A stretch of DNA of 14,135 nucleotides from Actinomycetes bacterium (GCA_023415395.1 JAEZKN010000245.1:1-14135), one strand, 5' to 3'; shown: positions 5,320 through 12,927, counted from the first letter of the stretch. The notes: a model not told the origin generated them from the letters alone. A program made the numbers and translations.

Positions 5320-6574
5320 GGCAGTCCGGGTTGTCCTGCTGGGCGGCGCGCGGGACCGACAGCTGGCCGATGTACCACTCCTCGCCGACGCGGGCCGAGT
5401 AGCCGGTGAACTCTGCCGGGGCGAACTGGCAGCGGAGCTGGCCGACCATGTAGTTCCCGGAGGTCGCGGGAGGGTCGACCACGATCTTCAGGCCGTCCTG
5501 GGTGGCGATCTGGCCTTCGAGCTTGAACCTGCCCTCGGCGTCGCTCTCGGTGCGGGCCAGCTCCCGGCCTGCCGAGTCGAAGAGCCGCACGGTCATGCCC
5601 GGGCCGTTGGTCCAGGCCGGGGTCAAGGCCACCATGCGTGACCCACCGCCGTCGACGACGTGTCCGGTGAGCCACCCGCCCCGCTTGGTGAGGTGGAAGT
5701 CGCCGAAGGCCATCCTCCCGGGCTTCACGTCCGCCTTGCCGACCGCGCCGGACTTGGCGAACCACACGCCGGCGCCCTCGAACTCCACGTTGTACCTGCC
5801 CGGGTGCACCCCGCGGAAGACGAAGGTGCCTGTGCTCGACGTCGCCGACCACCACTGGCCGGTCGTCCGGCTGGTGACCGTCAGGGTCGTCTTGGTCCTC
5901 AGCAACCCCTGCGGCTGGAAGAGGTAGACGGTGAGGCTGCCGGCGCGCTTGCGCAGCTTGATCGGGAGGTTCTTGGACTGTCCGGTCCGCAACGCCCCGG
6001 CCCAGGTGCTCCTGTCGACCCAGGTCCTGCGCGGGTCGAAGGTGAACAGTGAGTACCTGCCCGCCGTCAGGCCGCCCACGGCGAACTGTCCCTTGCCGTT
6101 GGCCTGCGTCGCGAACGCCGCCCCGTCGGCCCGCGCCGCGACCACCCGGGCGTTCTTGAGCGGCTGTCCCGTGCCGTTCTTGACCGTGCCGGTCAGGGAG
6201 GCGCCCTTCTGCATGACGATGTTGCGCGCGGTCAGGTCGTTGGCGCGCACGGTGACCTTGACGTCGGTGGGCGCGAACTTCGCGGTGTCGTACGCCGGCC
6301 GCTGGTCGACGAGCTGGAGCCGGTAGGTGCCCGGGGGCAGGGTCAGCGAGTAGCCGCCGCCGTTGGCCTTCTTGGCGCCGAGGTAGTTCCAGTCCTTGTC
6401 GAACCAGAGCAGCTTGAGGCTCGGGCACTTGGCGAGCTTCGGACAGGTGATGTTGCCGTTGACGATGCCCTTGTCCGCCGCCTGCGCCGCCGGGGCCGGA
6501 GTCGCCAGCAGCGCGGCGAGCAGGGCCGCGAGGGCGATCAGCGCGGGAAGGAGGCGACGGGCGGGGGAAGCCAT
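5312..6574 (-). CDS. Secreted protein with repeated carboxypeptidase-regulatory-like beta-sandwich domains
   Basis: An exported protein of 420 aa. Residues 1-32 form a Sec signal peptide: basic MASPARRLL, an Ala/Leu core and cleavage near AQA-A. The mature part is a series of prealbumin-like beta-sandwich units. Recurring closing strands are LPPGTYRL (79-86), LTAGRYSL (169-176) and VHPGRYNV (256-263), and there is a fourth, looser unit around DAEGRFKLEG (345-354). TGTVKNGTGQPLKNARVV is a textbook start of such a domain. Four cysteines (C44, C50, C382, C418) could form two disulfides. There is no LPXTG anchor or C-terminal membrane helix, so it is probably released. Such domains commonly serve in adhesion or as scaffolds; the function here is unknown. 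The ATG at 6574 is chosen because it begins the signal peptide and has a -10 box 6 nt upstream. An in-frame TTG at 6613 is less likely. Confidence 0.82.
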   Translation of the reverse strand: MASPARRLLPALIALAALLAALLATPAPAAQAADKGIVNGNITCPKLAKCPSLKLLWFDKDWNYLGAKKANGGGYSLTLPPGTYRLQLVDQRPAYDTAKFAPTDVKVTVRANDLTARNIVMQKGASLTGTVKNGTGQPLKNARVVAARADGAAFATQANGKGQFAVGGLTAGRYSLFTFDPRRTWVDRSTWAGALRTGQSKNLPIKLRKRAGSLTVYLFQPQGLLRTKTTLTVTSRTTGQWWSATSSTGTFVFRGVHPGRYNVEFEGAGVWFAKSGAVGKADVKPGRMAFGDFHLTKRGGWLTGHVVDGGGSRMVALTPAWTNGPGMTVRLFDSAGRELARTESDAEGRFKLEGQIATQDGLKIVVDPPATSGNYMVGQLRCQFAPAEFTGYSARVGEEWYIGQLSVPRAAQQDNPDCLS

Positions 6575-6580
6575 GCCCTG

Positions 6581-6586
6581 ATCGTA
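6581..6586 (-). promoter_or_regulatory. -10 box (TACGAT) of a leaderless secreted-protein transcript
   Basis: Read on the minus strand, TACGAT fits TANNNT and ends exactly 6 nt before the ATG at 6574. It lies in the 35-bp gap after the DUF2236 gene. The secreted protein can therefore be expressed separately from the upstream genes. Confidence 0.5.
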
Positions 6587-6609
6587 GGAGGGGCGTTCCG
6601 GGCCCCCGC

Positions 6610-7485
6610 TCAAGCGATTCTCTCGGTTTCCTCAAGACGACGCGGGGTCATCGCCCAGCGGATCGTGCCGGTCGCCAGACCGCCCAGCGCCGGCACCACC
6701 GTCCGCTCCGAGACCGGCAGCCACGGCAGCCGCAGCGGCCGGCGGGTCCAGCGCGGCATCAGCCCGATCGCGGCGGCCACCAGGACCGCGTAGGGCCCGC
6801 GCGCGAGCAGCGGCAGCGGCGGACGCAGCAGCACGTAGCGGACGGCCTCGCGGGCCTCGGGGGTGCCGCGCAGCTCGGGTCGGTACGCGGCCAGCACCGC
6901 GGCCAGCTCCGCCTCGGTCCGCGGAGGATCGACCACCCCGAGGCGGGCGGACACCTCGCCGGCCTGGGCGACGTAGGTGTCGCGGTCGGGGCCGACGAGC
7001 GGCTCGGCGCCGTACCGGTCGTGGGCGCGCAGGAAGCTGTCGACCTCGGCCGCGTGCACCCAGCCGAGCAGGTGGGGGTCGCTGGCGGCGTACCCCGTGC
7101 CGTCGGGCATCGCGCCGGTCACCCGCTCGTGGATCGCCCGCACGGCCGCGACCGCCTGCTCGGCGTCCTCGACGTGCCCGAAGGTCGTCACCGCCAGGAA
7201 GCGGCTGGTGCGGGCCAGGCGGCCCCACATGTCGCCGCGGTAGCCGCTGTGCTCGGCGACGCCGCGCATCGCGGCGGGGTGCAGGGTCTGCAGCAGCAGG
7301 GCGCGGATCCCGCCGACGAACATCGAGGCGTCCCCGTGCACCCGCGCGATCGGGCTGTCCGGCTCGAACCAGCGCGGACCCGGCCGCCGGTGGATCCGCT
7401 CGGCGTGCGTGGCGCCGTCGGGGCCGGCGACGCGCAGGAACAGCTCGTGCCCGAGCCGTTCCCGCACGCCACCGACGCCTGCCAT
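6610..7485 (-). CDS. DUF2236 / MpaB-like oxygenase family protein
   Basis: A protein of 291 aa in the DUF2236 family, which contains the latex-clearing protein Lcp (a haem b oxygenase that cuts rubber) and the fungal oxygenase MpaB. Family blocks are visible in order: SMFVGGIRALLLQTLHP (54-70), GVAEHS (75-80), WGRLARTSRFLAVTTFG (87-103), and DPHLLGWVHAAEVDSFL (136-152). Many actinobacterial members lack a tested substrate; none is evident here. No signal peptide is seen, unlike secreted Lcp, so it is probably intracellular. The ATG at 7485 is supported by a TAGGCT box 7 nt upstream. The rtcB stop lies only 24 bp upstream, but the private promoter argues against strict co-expression. Confidence 0.88.
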   Translation of the reverse strand: MAGVGGVRERLGHELFLRVAGPDGATHAERIHRRPGPRWFEPDSPIARVHGDASMFVGGIRALLLQTLHPAAMRGVAEHSGYRGDMWGRLARTSRFLAVTTFGHVEDAEQAVAAVRAIHERVTGAMPDGTGYAASDPHLLGWVHAAEVDSFLRAHDRYGAEPLVGPDRDTYVAQAGEVSARLGVVDPPRTEAELAAVLAAYRPELRGTPEAREAVRYVLLRPPLPLLARGPYAVLVAAAIGLMPRWTRRPLRLPWLPVSERTVVPALGGLATGTIRWAMTPRRLEETERIA

Positions 7486-7492
7486 GCCACCG

Positions 7493-7498
7493 AGCCTA
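7493..7498 (-). promoter_or_regulatory. -10 box (TAGGCT) of a leaderless DUF2236 transcript
   Basis: On the minus strand TAGGCT fits TANNNT and ends 7 nt before the ATG at 7485. It sits inside the 24-bp gap after the rtcB stop. No Shine-Dalgarno is visible. Confidence 0.45.
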
Positions 7499-7509
7499 CG
7501 GACCGGTGG

Positions 7510-8673
7510 TCAGTCGCCCTTGACGTTGACCAGCTGCCGCAGCGTGTGCCGCACCTCGACCAGGTCGGCGGCGTCGGCCATCACGACGTCGATGTCCTTG
7601 TACTCCGCCGGGATCTCGTCGATGAAGGCGTCGGTGTCGCGGTACTCGATGTCGCCCATCGCGGCCCGCAGGTCCTCGACGGTGAAGCTCTTGCGGGCCC
7701 GGGTGCGCGAGAACGCCCGCCCCGCGCCGTGGGGCGCGGACCGCAGCGCGTCGGCGTTGCCGAGTCCGCGGACGACGTACGACGCCGTCCCCATCGACCC
7801 GGGGATCAGGCCGGGCCGGCCGGCCTCGGCGTTGATCGCACCCTTGCGGGAGAGCCACACGCGCTCGCCGAAGTGCTCCTCGACCTCGGTGTAGTTGTGG
7901 TGGCAGTTGATCTCCTCGAGCCGCTGCACGGGCTCGCCGACCCACTCGGACACCTGGCGGACGACGCGGTCCATCATCTCCTCGCGGTTGAGCAGGGCGT
8001 AGGTCTGCGCCCAGCGCATCTGCGCGACGTAGGCGTCGAACTCCGCGGTGCCCTCGGTGAGGTAGGCGAGGTCGCGGTGCGGGAGGTCCTCGGTCGCGCA
8101 GATCCGCTGCGCGACCGCGATGTGCCGCTGGGCGATCTTGTTGCCGACGCCCCGGGACCCGGAGTGGAGGAAGAGCCAGACCCGGGACTGCTCGTCCGCG
8201 GTCACCTCGATGAAGTGGTTGCCCGAGCCGAGGGTGCCGAGCTGGAGGTCCCACCGCTTCGCGTAGGTGGCGGGGTCGAAGCCCGCCTCCTCGGCGAGCG
8301 CGCCGAGCTGCTCGAGCCGGGCTCGGGTGTGGTCGCGGCTGACGCTGCGGTTCGCGGCCCCGGCGGACAGCGGCACGGCCCGCTCGATCTCCTCGCGCAG
8401 CCGGCGCCGGTCACCCGGCAGGTCCTCGCGGACCAGCTGGGTGCGGACCGCGATCATGCCGCAGCCGATGTCCACGCCGACGGCGGCGGGCATGATCGCG
8501 CCGAGCGTCGGGATGACCGACCCCACGGTCGCGCCCAGGCCCAGGTGGGCGTCCGGCATCAGTGCGAGGTGCGGGTGGATGAACGGCATCCGCGCCGTCG
8601 TGACCGCCTGGTCCCGCGTGCCGTCCTCGAGCAGCGAGGCCCAGCTGAGCAGCTTGTCGGTGATCCTCTCCAT
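7510..8673 (-). CDS. rtcB: RNA-splicing ligase RtcB
   Basis: A GTP- and Mn2+-dependent cytoplasmic ligase joining RNA 2',3'-cyclic phosphate or 3'-phosphate ends to 5'-OH ends. The 387-aa protein is close to E. coli RtcB (408). Metal ligand candidates are D68 and C71 in GVDIGCGM, H153 in GSGNHFIEV, H170 in LHSGSRGVGNK and H259 in NCHHNYTEV. H315 in PHGAGRAFSR is the expected guanylylated histidine. The C-terminal VNVKG holds the lysine (K385) expected to contact guanine. RKGA and LIPGSMGTASYVVRG are also typical. All catalytic residues seem intact. The ATG at 8673 follows an AGGAGGAGGAAGG ribosome-binding stretch. The frame is open to 8790, but the added 39 residues have no RtcB counterpart. 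Neither rtcA nor prfH, common partners elsewhere, lies in view. Confidence 0.95.
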   Translation of the reverse strand: MERITDKLLSWASLLEDGTRDQAVTTARMPFIHPHLALMPDAHLGLGATVGSVIPTLGAIMPAAVGVDIGCGMIAVRTQLVREDLPGDRRRLREEIERAVPLSAGAANRSVSRDHTRARLEQLGALAEEAGFDPATYAKRWDLQLGTLGSGNHFIEVTADEQSRVWLFLHSGSRGVGNKIAQRHIAVAQRICATEDLPHRDLAYLTEGTAEFDAYVAQMRWAQTYALLNREEMMDRVVRQVSEWVGEPVQRLEEINCHHNYTEVEEHFGERVWLSRKGAINAEAGRPGLIPGSMGTASYVVRGLGNADALRSAPHGAGRAFSRTRARKSFTVEDLRAAMGDIEYRDTDAFIDEIPAEYKDIDVVMADAADLVEVRHTLRQLVNVKGD

Positions 8674-8694
8674 CGTCCTTCCTCCTCCTGGGGT

Positions 8695-8712
8695 CCCCGC
8701 CGTGGTGCGGGG
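8695..8712. promoter_or_regulatory. Small GC hairpin in the rtcB 5' leader
   Basis: CCCCGC (8695-8700) and GCGGGG (8707-8712) form a 6-bp stem with a 6-nt loop just upstream of the rtcB ribosome-binding site. AAGGTA at 8720-8725 reads TACCTT on the minus strand, a possible -10 that would start the transcript near 8713, leaving this hairpin at the very 5' end. An mRNA-stabilising or translation role is possible but not shown. Confidence 0.3.
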
Positions 8713-8733
8713 CCGGACGAAGGTAGGTGCCCG

Positions 8734-8755
8734 AAAACCGGTGGCGCAGCCGGTT
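8734..8755 (-). terminator. Candidate intrinsic terminator downstream of serA
   Basis: Read on the minus strand, AACCGG (8755-8750) and CCGGTT (8741-8736) form a 6-bp stem with an 8-nt loop, followed by TT so that a TTTT run ends the hairpin. It lies about 100 nt past the serA stop and before the possible rtcB promoter. The 178-bp gap at 8674-8851 holds no gene that I can support. Confidence 0.4.
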
Positions 8756-8851
8756 GTGCCCGGGCTAGGGGGTCGCGACACGCCGGTCACGACCTCCTGC
8801 GCCGGTCGGGCGGTTGCTCGACCTGGCGGCTGGGTCCCGGCCTTCGCGAGC

Positions 8852-10060
8852 TCAGGCCGGGGCGGCGTCCCAGGTGCGCAGCCAGATCGCGGTCTCGGAC
8901 TGGGCGAGCTTCTCCAGCGCGTCCGCCGGCAGCGGGTCGAGGGTGTCGGTGACGACGTAGCCCTGCTCGCCGCGGGTGGCGAGGTACTGCCCGGTGACGT
9001 TCGCGCCGGCGTCGGCGAGCACGCCGTTCACGCTCGCCAGCACGCCGGGCACGTTGACGTGCAGGTAGCCGATCCGGTGTCCCGCCTGCAGCTGGGGCGC
9101 CTGGACGGCGGGCACGTTCACGCTGAGCTCGGTGCGGCCCTCCAGGGAGAAGCCCGCGAGCTTGTTGGCGACGAAGAAGCCGATCTCCTCCTGCGCCTCC
9201 TGGGTCGAGCCACCGACGTGCGGCGTCAGGATCACGTTGTCGAGGCCGCGCAGCGGCGACTCGAACGGGTCGCCCTGGGCCTTGGGCTCGACCGGGAAGA
9301 CGTCGAGGGCGGCGCCGGCGATGTGACCGGAGAGGATGTGCTCGCGCAGCGACTCGGTGTCGACGACCATGCCCCGGGCGGCGTTGATGAACAGGCTGCG
9401 CGGCTTCATCTTCGCGAACTGCTCCGCGCCGAAGAAGCCGGCGTTGCCCGGGCGCCCGTCGACGTGCAGCGAGACGACGTCGGCCTGCGCGAGCAGCTCG
9501 TCGAGCGTGCGCATCCGCTGCGCGTTGCCGTGGGCGAGGCGGTCGGCGGTGTCGAAGAAGATGACCCGCAGGCCCATCGCCTCGGCGAGGTTGGAGAGCT
9601 GGGGGCCGATGTTGCCGTCGCCGACGATGCCGAGGGTGCGGCCGCGGATCTCGTGGCTGCCCTTGGCCGACTTGTCCCACACGCCGGCGTGCATCTTCTC
9701 GTTCTTCTCGGCCAGCCGGCGGGCCAGGACGATGATCTCGCCGATGACCAGCTCGACCACGCTGCGCGTGTTGGAGTAGGGCGCGTTGAAGACCGGGATG
9801 CCCTGGTGGGCGGCGGCGACCAGGTCGACCTGGTTGGTGCCGATGCAGAAGCAGCCGACGCTCAGCAGGTCGGTGGCGGCGTCGAGCACGCGCGCGGTGA
9901 GGTGGGTGTTGGAGCGGATGCCCAGGAGGTGGACGCCGGGCAGGGTCGCGACCAGCTCGTCCTCGGAGAGGGATCCCAGGCGCAGGTCGACCTCGAAGCC
10001 GCGGGCCTCCAGGACCTCGACGGCGACCGGGTGGATGTTCTCGAGCAGCAGCGCCTTCAC
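8852..10060 (-). CDS. serA: D-3-phosphoglycerate dehydrogenase (E. coli type, ACT domain)
   Basis: NAD-dependent oxidation of 3-phosphoglycerate to 3-phosphohydroxypyruvate, the first step of serine synthesis, in the cytoplasm. The protein is 402 aa, like E. coli SerA (410), and lacks the extra domain of the ~530-aa mycobacterial SerA. The Rossmann loop is GDGNIG (147-152). The catalytic set is R229 (NAARGMVVD), E258 (DVFPVEP) and H281 (TPHVGGSTQEA). GCFCIGTNQVDL (69-80) and FNAPYSNTRSV are nearly identical to E. coli. In the ACT domain (about 330-400), H334, N336 and N354 match E. coli serine-binding H344, N346 and N364, so feedback inhibition by serine is likely. The GTG at 10060 is chosen because the family N-terminus starts there and a TAGGCT box lies 8 nt upstream; the open frame further back has no homology. 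Confidence 0.94.
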   Translation of the reverse strand: MKALLLENIHPVAVEVLEARGFEVDLRLGSLSEDELVATLPGVHLLGIRSNTHLTARVLDAATDLLSVGCFCIGTNQVDLVAAAHQGIPVFNAPYSNTRSVVELVIGEIIVLARRLAEKNEKMHAGVWDKSAKGSHEIRGRTLGIVGDGNIGPQLSNLAEAMGLRVIFFDTADRLAHGNAQRMRTLDELLAQADVVSLHVDGRPGNAGFFGAEQFAKMKPRSLFINAARGMVVDTESLREHILSGHIAGAALDVFPVEPKAQGDPFESPLRGLDNVILTPHVGGSTQEAQEEIGFFVANKLAGFSLEGRTELSVNVPAVQAPQLQAGHRIGYLHVNVPGVLASVNGVLADAGANVTGQYLATRGEQGYVVTDTLDPLPADALEKLAQSETAIWLRTWDAAPA

Positions 10061-10068
10061 GATTGACC

Positions 10069-10074
10069 AGCCTA
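10069..10074 (-). promoter_or_regulatory. -10 box (TAGGCT) of a probably leaderless serA transcript
   Basis: On the minus strand TAGGCT fits TANNNT and ends 8 nt before the GTG start at 10060. It sits between GACC and GGTC half-arms (10065-10078). No Shine-Dalgarno is visible before the GTG. Confidence 0.42.
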
Positions 10075-10118
10075 GGTCGGGTCGGGCGCGGTGCCGAAAT
10101 GTCGCCGACTGCTGGACG

Positions 10119-10143
10119 CAACCTTTTCGGCGGCCGGGGCGTC
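10119..10143 (+). promoter_or_regulatory. Candidate ECF-sigma promoter of the secreted hydrolase gene
   Basis: CAACC (10119-10123) followed by TTTTCGG, then 16 nt, then CGTC (10140-10143), looks like an ECF-sigma promoter (AACC-type -35, CGTC-type -10). The start site would be near 10150, giving a leader of about 47 nt with an AGGAA-type ribosome site before the ATG at 10197. This contrasts with the leaderless TANNNT promoters of the neighbouring genes. The call rests on pattern and spacing only. Confidence 0.38.
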
Positions 10144-10196
10144 GAAGACGCGAGCGCCACGGTGGTGCGGACGAGACGCGGAGGCACAGGAACGGC

Positions 10197-12920
10197 ATGA
10201 TGATCGGCATGGGAGCACGCAGGCGCATGGGCGCCGTCCTGGTCGCCTTCGCGACCGCCGCCACCACCGTCCTCGCGGTGGGCGCGACCGGGAGCACGGC
10301 CGCGGCCGCGCCCGGCGTACCCACCAAGGGTGAGGTCGGCGCCTGGCAGGTGACCTCGCTGGGCGACGGGCGGTACGACGTGTCGTGGCGCTCGCCCCGC
10401 GCGCTGCCGCTCACCTCGGACCGGCCGACGATCACCGGCCCGGCCGGGCTGCTGGTCGGCCCGCCGACCGTCGCCGACGACGGTCGCACCGTGCACGCGG
10501 TGGTGACCTCGGCCGCGGTCCCCGACCCGGCCGACCTCGACGTGGTCCTCTCGGGGGACCGTCTCGACCACGTCGGCGACGACCGCGCCCGCCTCGGTGC
10601 GCCCGCGGCCCGCGCGCTCGACCTGCCCGGCACCGTCACGCTCGCGGACGACCCGGCGACGCCGGGGCCCTACGAGGTGGTGACCAGCGACTACGAGCTG
10701 CCCGGCGTGAAGGTCAGCGGCATGCGGGTCCCGATCGAGATGGTGGGGCACGTGGTCGAGCCCGCGCTCGACGCGGAGACCGGGCCGCGCCCGCTCGTGC
10801 TGTTCATGCACGGACGGCACAGCGTCTGCTACGACCCCTCCGACGAGTTCAGCGGTGGCGGCGAGTGGCCCTGCCAGGCGCCGGAGCAGGAGATCCCGAG
10901 CCAGCTCGGCTACGACTACGTGCAGCGGGTGCTGGCCTCGCAGGGCTATGCGACCGTCTCGGTGCGCGTGAACGGCATCAACGCCCAGGACTACCGCGTC
11001 GAGGACGGCGGGGCCGACGCCCGCGCCGAGATCGTCGAGGCGCACCTGCGTGAGTGGGTCGACCTCGCCGCGGAGCACCAGGTCGACATGGACCGGGTCG
11101 TGCTCGTCGGCCACAGCCGCGGCGGCGAGGGCGTGAACCGCGCCTCGATCCAGATCCCGCTGAGCGCGCCCTACCGCATCGCCGGCCAGGTCCTCGTCGC
11201 GCCGACCGACTTCGCCAACCAGACGGCGCCCTACGTCCCGACCGTCACCCTGCTGCCGTTCTGCGACGGCGACGTCAGCGACCTCCAGGGCCAGAAGTTC
11301 ACCGACACCGCCCGCGACCTCACGACCGGCGACACCTCGCTGAAGAGCTCGGTGCTCGTCATGGGCGCCAACCACAACTACTTCAACACCGAGTGGACCC
11401 CCGGCCAGGCGGCCGCGCCCGCGTGGGACGACTGGGGCGGCCCGCGCCGGGCCGAGTGCGGCGAGAAGAACCCCGACCGGCTCAGCGCGACCGAGCAGCA
11501 GGACGTCGGCACGGCGTACGTCGCCGGTGCCGTGCACCTCTTCGCCGACGACGACCAGGACGTGCTCCCGCTCTTCGACGGCTCGCGCGCCCGGGTCGAC
11601 TCGATCGGCGACGCCCAGGTCCTCAGCCACGCGATCGGCGGCGGCCGCGACGTGCGCGCGCCGGGCCGCGACCTGGGCCTGGCCCTGGCCGACGGCGCCA
11701 CCACGCGCCTGTGCCGGGGCGACTACGCCCCCGGCAAGATCGCGTCGTGCGGCTACGGCCTGGACTACTCCGGCACGCGGCCGCACTGGCCCGAGACCTA
11801 CGAGCGCCTGGCCACGCGTGAGTTCTTCCAGATGTCGTGGACCGCGGCCGGCCAGACCGGCGGCGTGGTCCTCGACGAGCCGCTCGACCTCAGCGCGGAG
11901 AGGCTCGAGCTGCGCACCATCGTCGACCCCAATGCCGGCGACGTCGACCTGCGCGTGCGGATCACCGACGCCGACGGGGGCAGCGCGGTCCTCACGCCGC
12001 AGGGCGGGGGCACCCTGCCCGGGCTCGGCGTGAAGGAGGACACCCAGAAGTACTGGGCCGAGACGCTCGTCGCCGACCCGGCGAGCGCCGCCGGCGTCGA
12101 CCTCGCGCGGATCGTCCGCGTCGACCTGGTCAGCGCCAGTGCCGCCGGCCGGGTGTGGGTCGCCGACCTCTCCGCCGCCCCGGCCGAGCTGGCCGCCGTG
12201 CCCGCCGTGCGCCTGCCGACGGTGGACCTCGGCCGCGTGCGGGTCAAGGAGGGCAACGGCACCAAGCCGGTCACCGCGTCGCTGCCGTTCACGGTCGTCG
12301 GCGAGGTGACCCGCCCGGCGCGCTTCCAGGTGGTCACGGCCGGGCAGGCCGTGGGCGAGGTGCAGCGCTTCAACGTCGACCTCGCCCCCGGGCAGACGTC
12401 GGGGTCGATCCCGGTGACCTACCAGCCCGACCGCCGCGACGACTTCGACATCGCCGTCACCTCGGCGGTCGCGTGGCCCGTCCGCAACATGATGACCGAC
12501 GCCTACATCGGCCGGCTCGCCGTCGTGGACGACGACCCGACTCCGGCGCTGCGGATCAAGGTCCGCAAGCGCACCGTCGCCGAGGGCCGCTCCGCCCAGT
12601 GGGTGGTCACCCTCGGTGCGCCGGTCGACTACGACCTCTACCTCTCGGGACGGGTCGTCAAGAGCCCGCAGCCCGCGCTGGCGGCCGACGACGTGCCGCG
12701 GCGGTGGTTCGAGCGGAACGTCGGGATGAGCCCCGAGGCCGGCAAGCCGCTGTGGCGCTACCGACCCACCCTCTACGACCGGCTCCCCAGCGGTCAGACC
12801 AAGGTGGTCCTCTCGGTCCCGACCGTGCGTGACGGCCGGGCCGAGGGCCGGGAGTCGATCCGGCTGCGGGTGCGGGTCAACCGCACCGTGGTCGAGCGGG
12901 CCGTCTTCGTGAAGGGGTGA
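10197..12920 (+). CDS. Large secreted alpha/beta hydrolase with C-terminal Calx-beta-like domains
   Basis: An exported protein of 907 aa. Residues 1-38 are a signal peptide (basic GARRRMG, hydrophobic Ala/Val core, AAAA cleavage region). After a beta-rich segment (about 45-160) comes an alpha/beta hydrolase domain: strand and turn LVLFMHG (200-206), nucleophile elbow GHSRGG with S307, a likely acid in CDGDVSD (D357 or D359) and H393 in GANHNYFN, a plausible Ser-Asp-His triad. C211 and C226 may form a disulfide. Residues about 560-665 look like a beta-sandwich or carbohydrate-binding module. Two Calx-beta-like units follow (about 670-775, with VRVKEGNGTKPV, and about 780-905, with RTVAEGRSAQWVVTL). 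It is probably an esterase or lipase; the substrate is unknown. The first of three close ATG codons is used, with AGGAA 6 nt upstream. The stop lies 7 nt from that of the convergent trpB2-like gene. Confidence 0.85.
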   Translation: MMIGMGARRRMGAVLVAFATAATTVLAVGATGSTAAAAPGVPTKGEVGAWQVTSLGDGRYDVSWRSPRALPLTSDRPTITGPAGLLVGPPTVADDGRTVHAVVTSAAVPDPADLDVVLSGDRLDHVGDDRARLGAPAARALDLPGTVTLADDPATPGPYEVVTSDYELPGVKVSGMRVPIEMVGHVVEPALDAETGPRPLVLFMHGRHSVCYDPSDEFSGGGEWPCQAPEQEIPSQLGYDYVQRVLASQGYATVSVRVNGINAQDYRVEDGGADARAEIVEAHLREWVDLAAEHQVDMDRVVLVGHSRGGEGVNRASIQIPLSAPYRIAGQVLVAPTDFANQTAPYVPTVTLLPFCDGDVSDLQGQKFTDTARDLTTGDTSLKSSVLVMGANHNYFNTEWTPGQAAAPAWDDWGGPRRAECGEKNPDRLSATEQQDVGTAYVAGAVHLFADDDQDVLPLFDGSRARVDSIGDAQVLSHAIGGGRDVRAPGRDLGLALADGATTRLCRGDYAPGKIASCGYGLDYSGTRPHWPETYERLATREFFQMSWTAAGQTGGVVLDEPLDLSAERLELRTIVDPNAGDVDLRVRITDADGGSAVLTPQGGGTLPGLGVKEDTQKYWAETLVADPASAAGVDLARIVRVDLVSASAAGRVWVADLSAAPAELAAVPAVRLPTVDLGRVRVKEGNGTKPVTASLPFTVVGEVTRPARFQVVTAGQAVGEVQRFNVDLAPGQTSGSIPVTYQPDRRDDFDIAVTSAVAWPVRNMMTDAYIGRLAVVDDDPTPALRIKVRKRTVAEGRSAQWVVTLGAPVDYDLYLSGRVVKSPQPALAADDVPRRWFERNVGMSPEAGKPLWRYRPTLYDRLPSGQTKVVLSVPTVRDGRAEGRESIRLRVRVNRTVVERAVFVKG

Positions 12921-12927
12921 CGCCGGC

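Noticed and set aside
6575..6613. TTG start at 6613 for the secreted protein (4-bp overlap with the DUF2236 stop)
   Set aside because: It would put 13 polar residues before the signal peptide. The ATG at 6574 begins a normal signal peptide and has a well-spaced -10 box.
5109..6635. 508-codon minus-strand frame overlapping the secreted-protein gene
   Set aside because: It is frame-shifted relative to the gene with a signal peptide and repeats. The product is Arg/Pro/Gly-rich noise.
7021..8952. 643-codon plus-strand open frame
   Set aside because: It is antisense to the DUF2236 gene and rtcB, which have clear family motifs. The composition is that of a complementary-strand shadow.
8267..10066. 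599-codon plus-strand open frame
   Set aside because: It is antisense to rtcB and serA. There is no recognisable domain and the composition is repetitive Asp/Val/Gly/Leu.
8787..11786. 999-codon minus-strand open frame
   Set aside because: It runs antisense to the secreted hydrolase and through serA in another frame. The product is Arg/Ala/Gly-rich without motifs, as expected from high-GC shadow frames.
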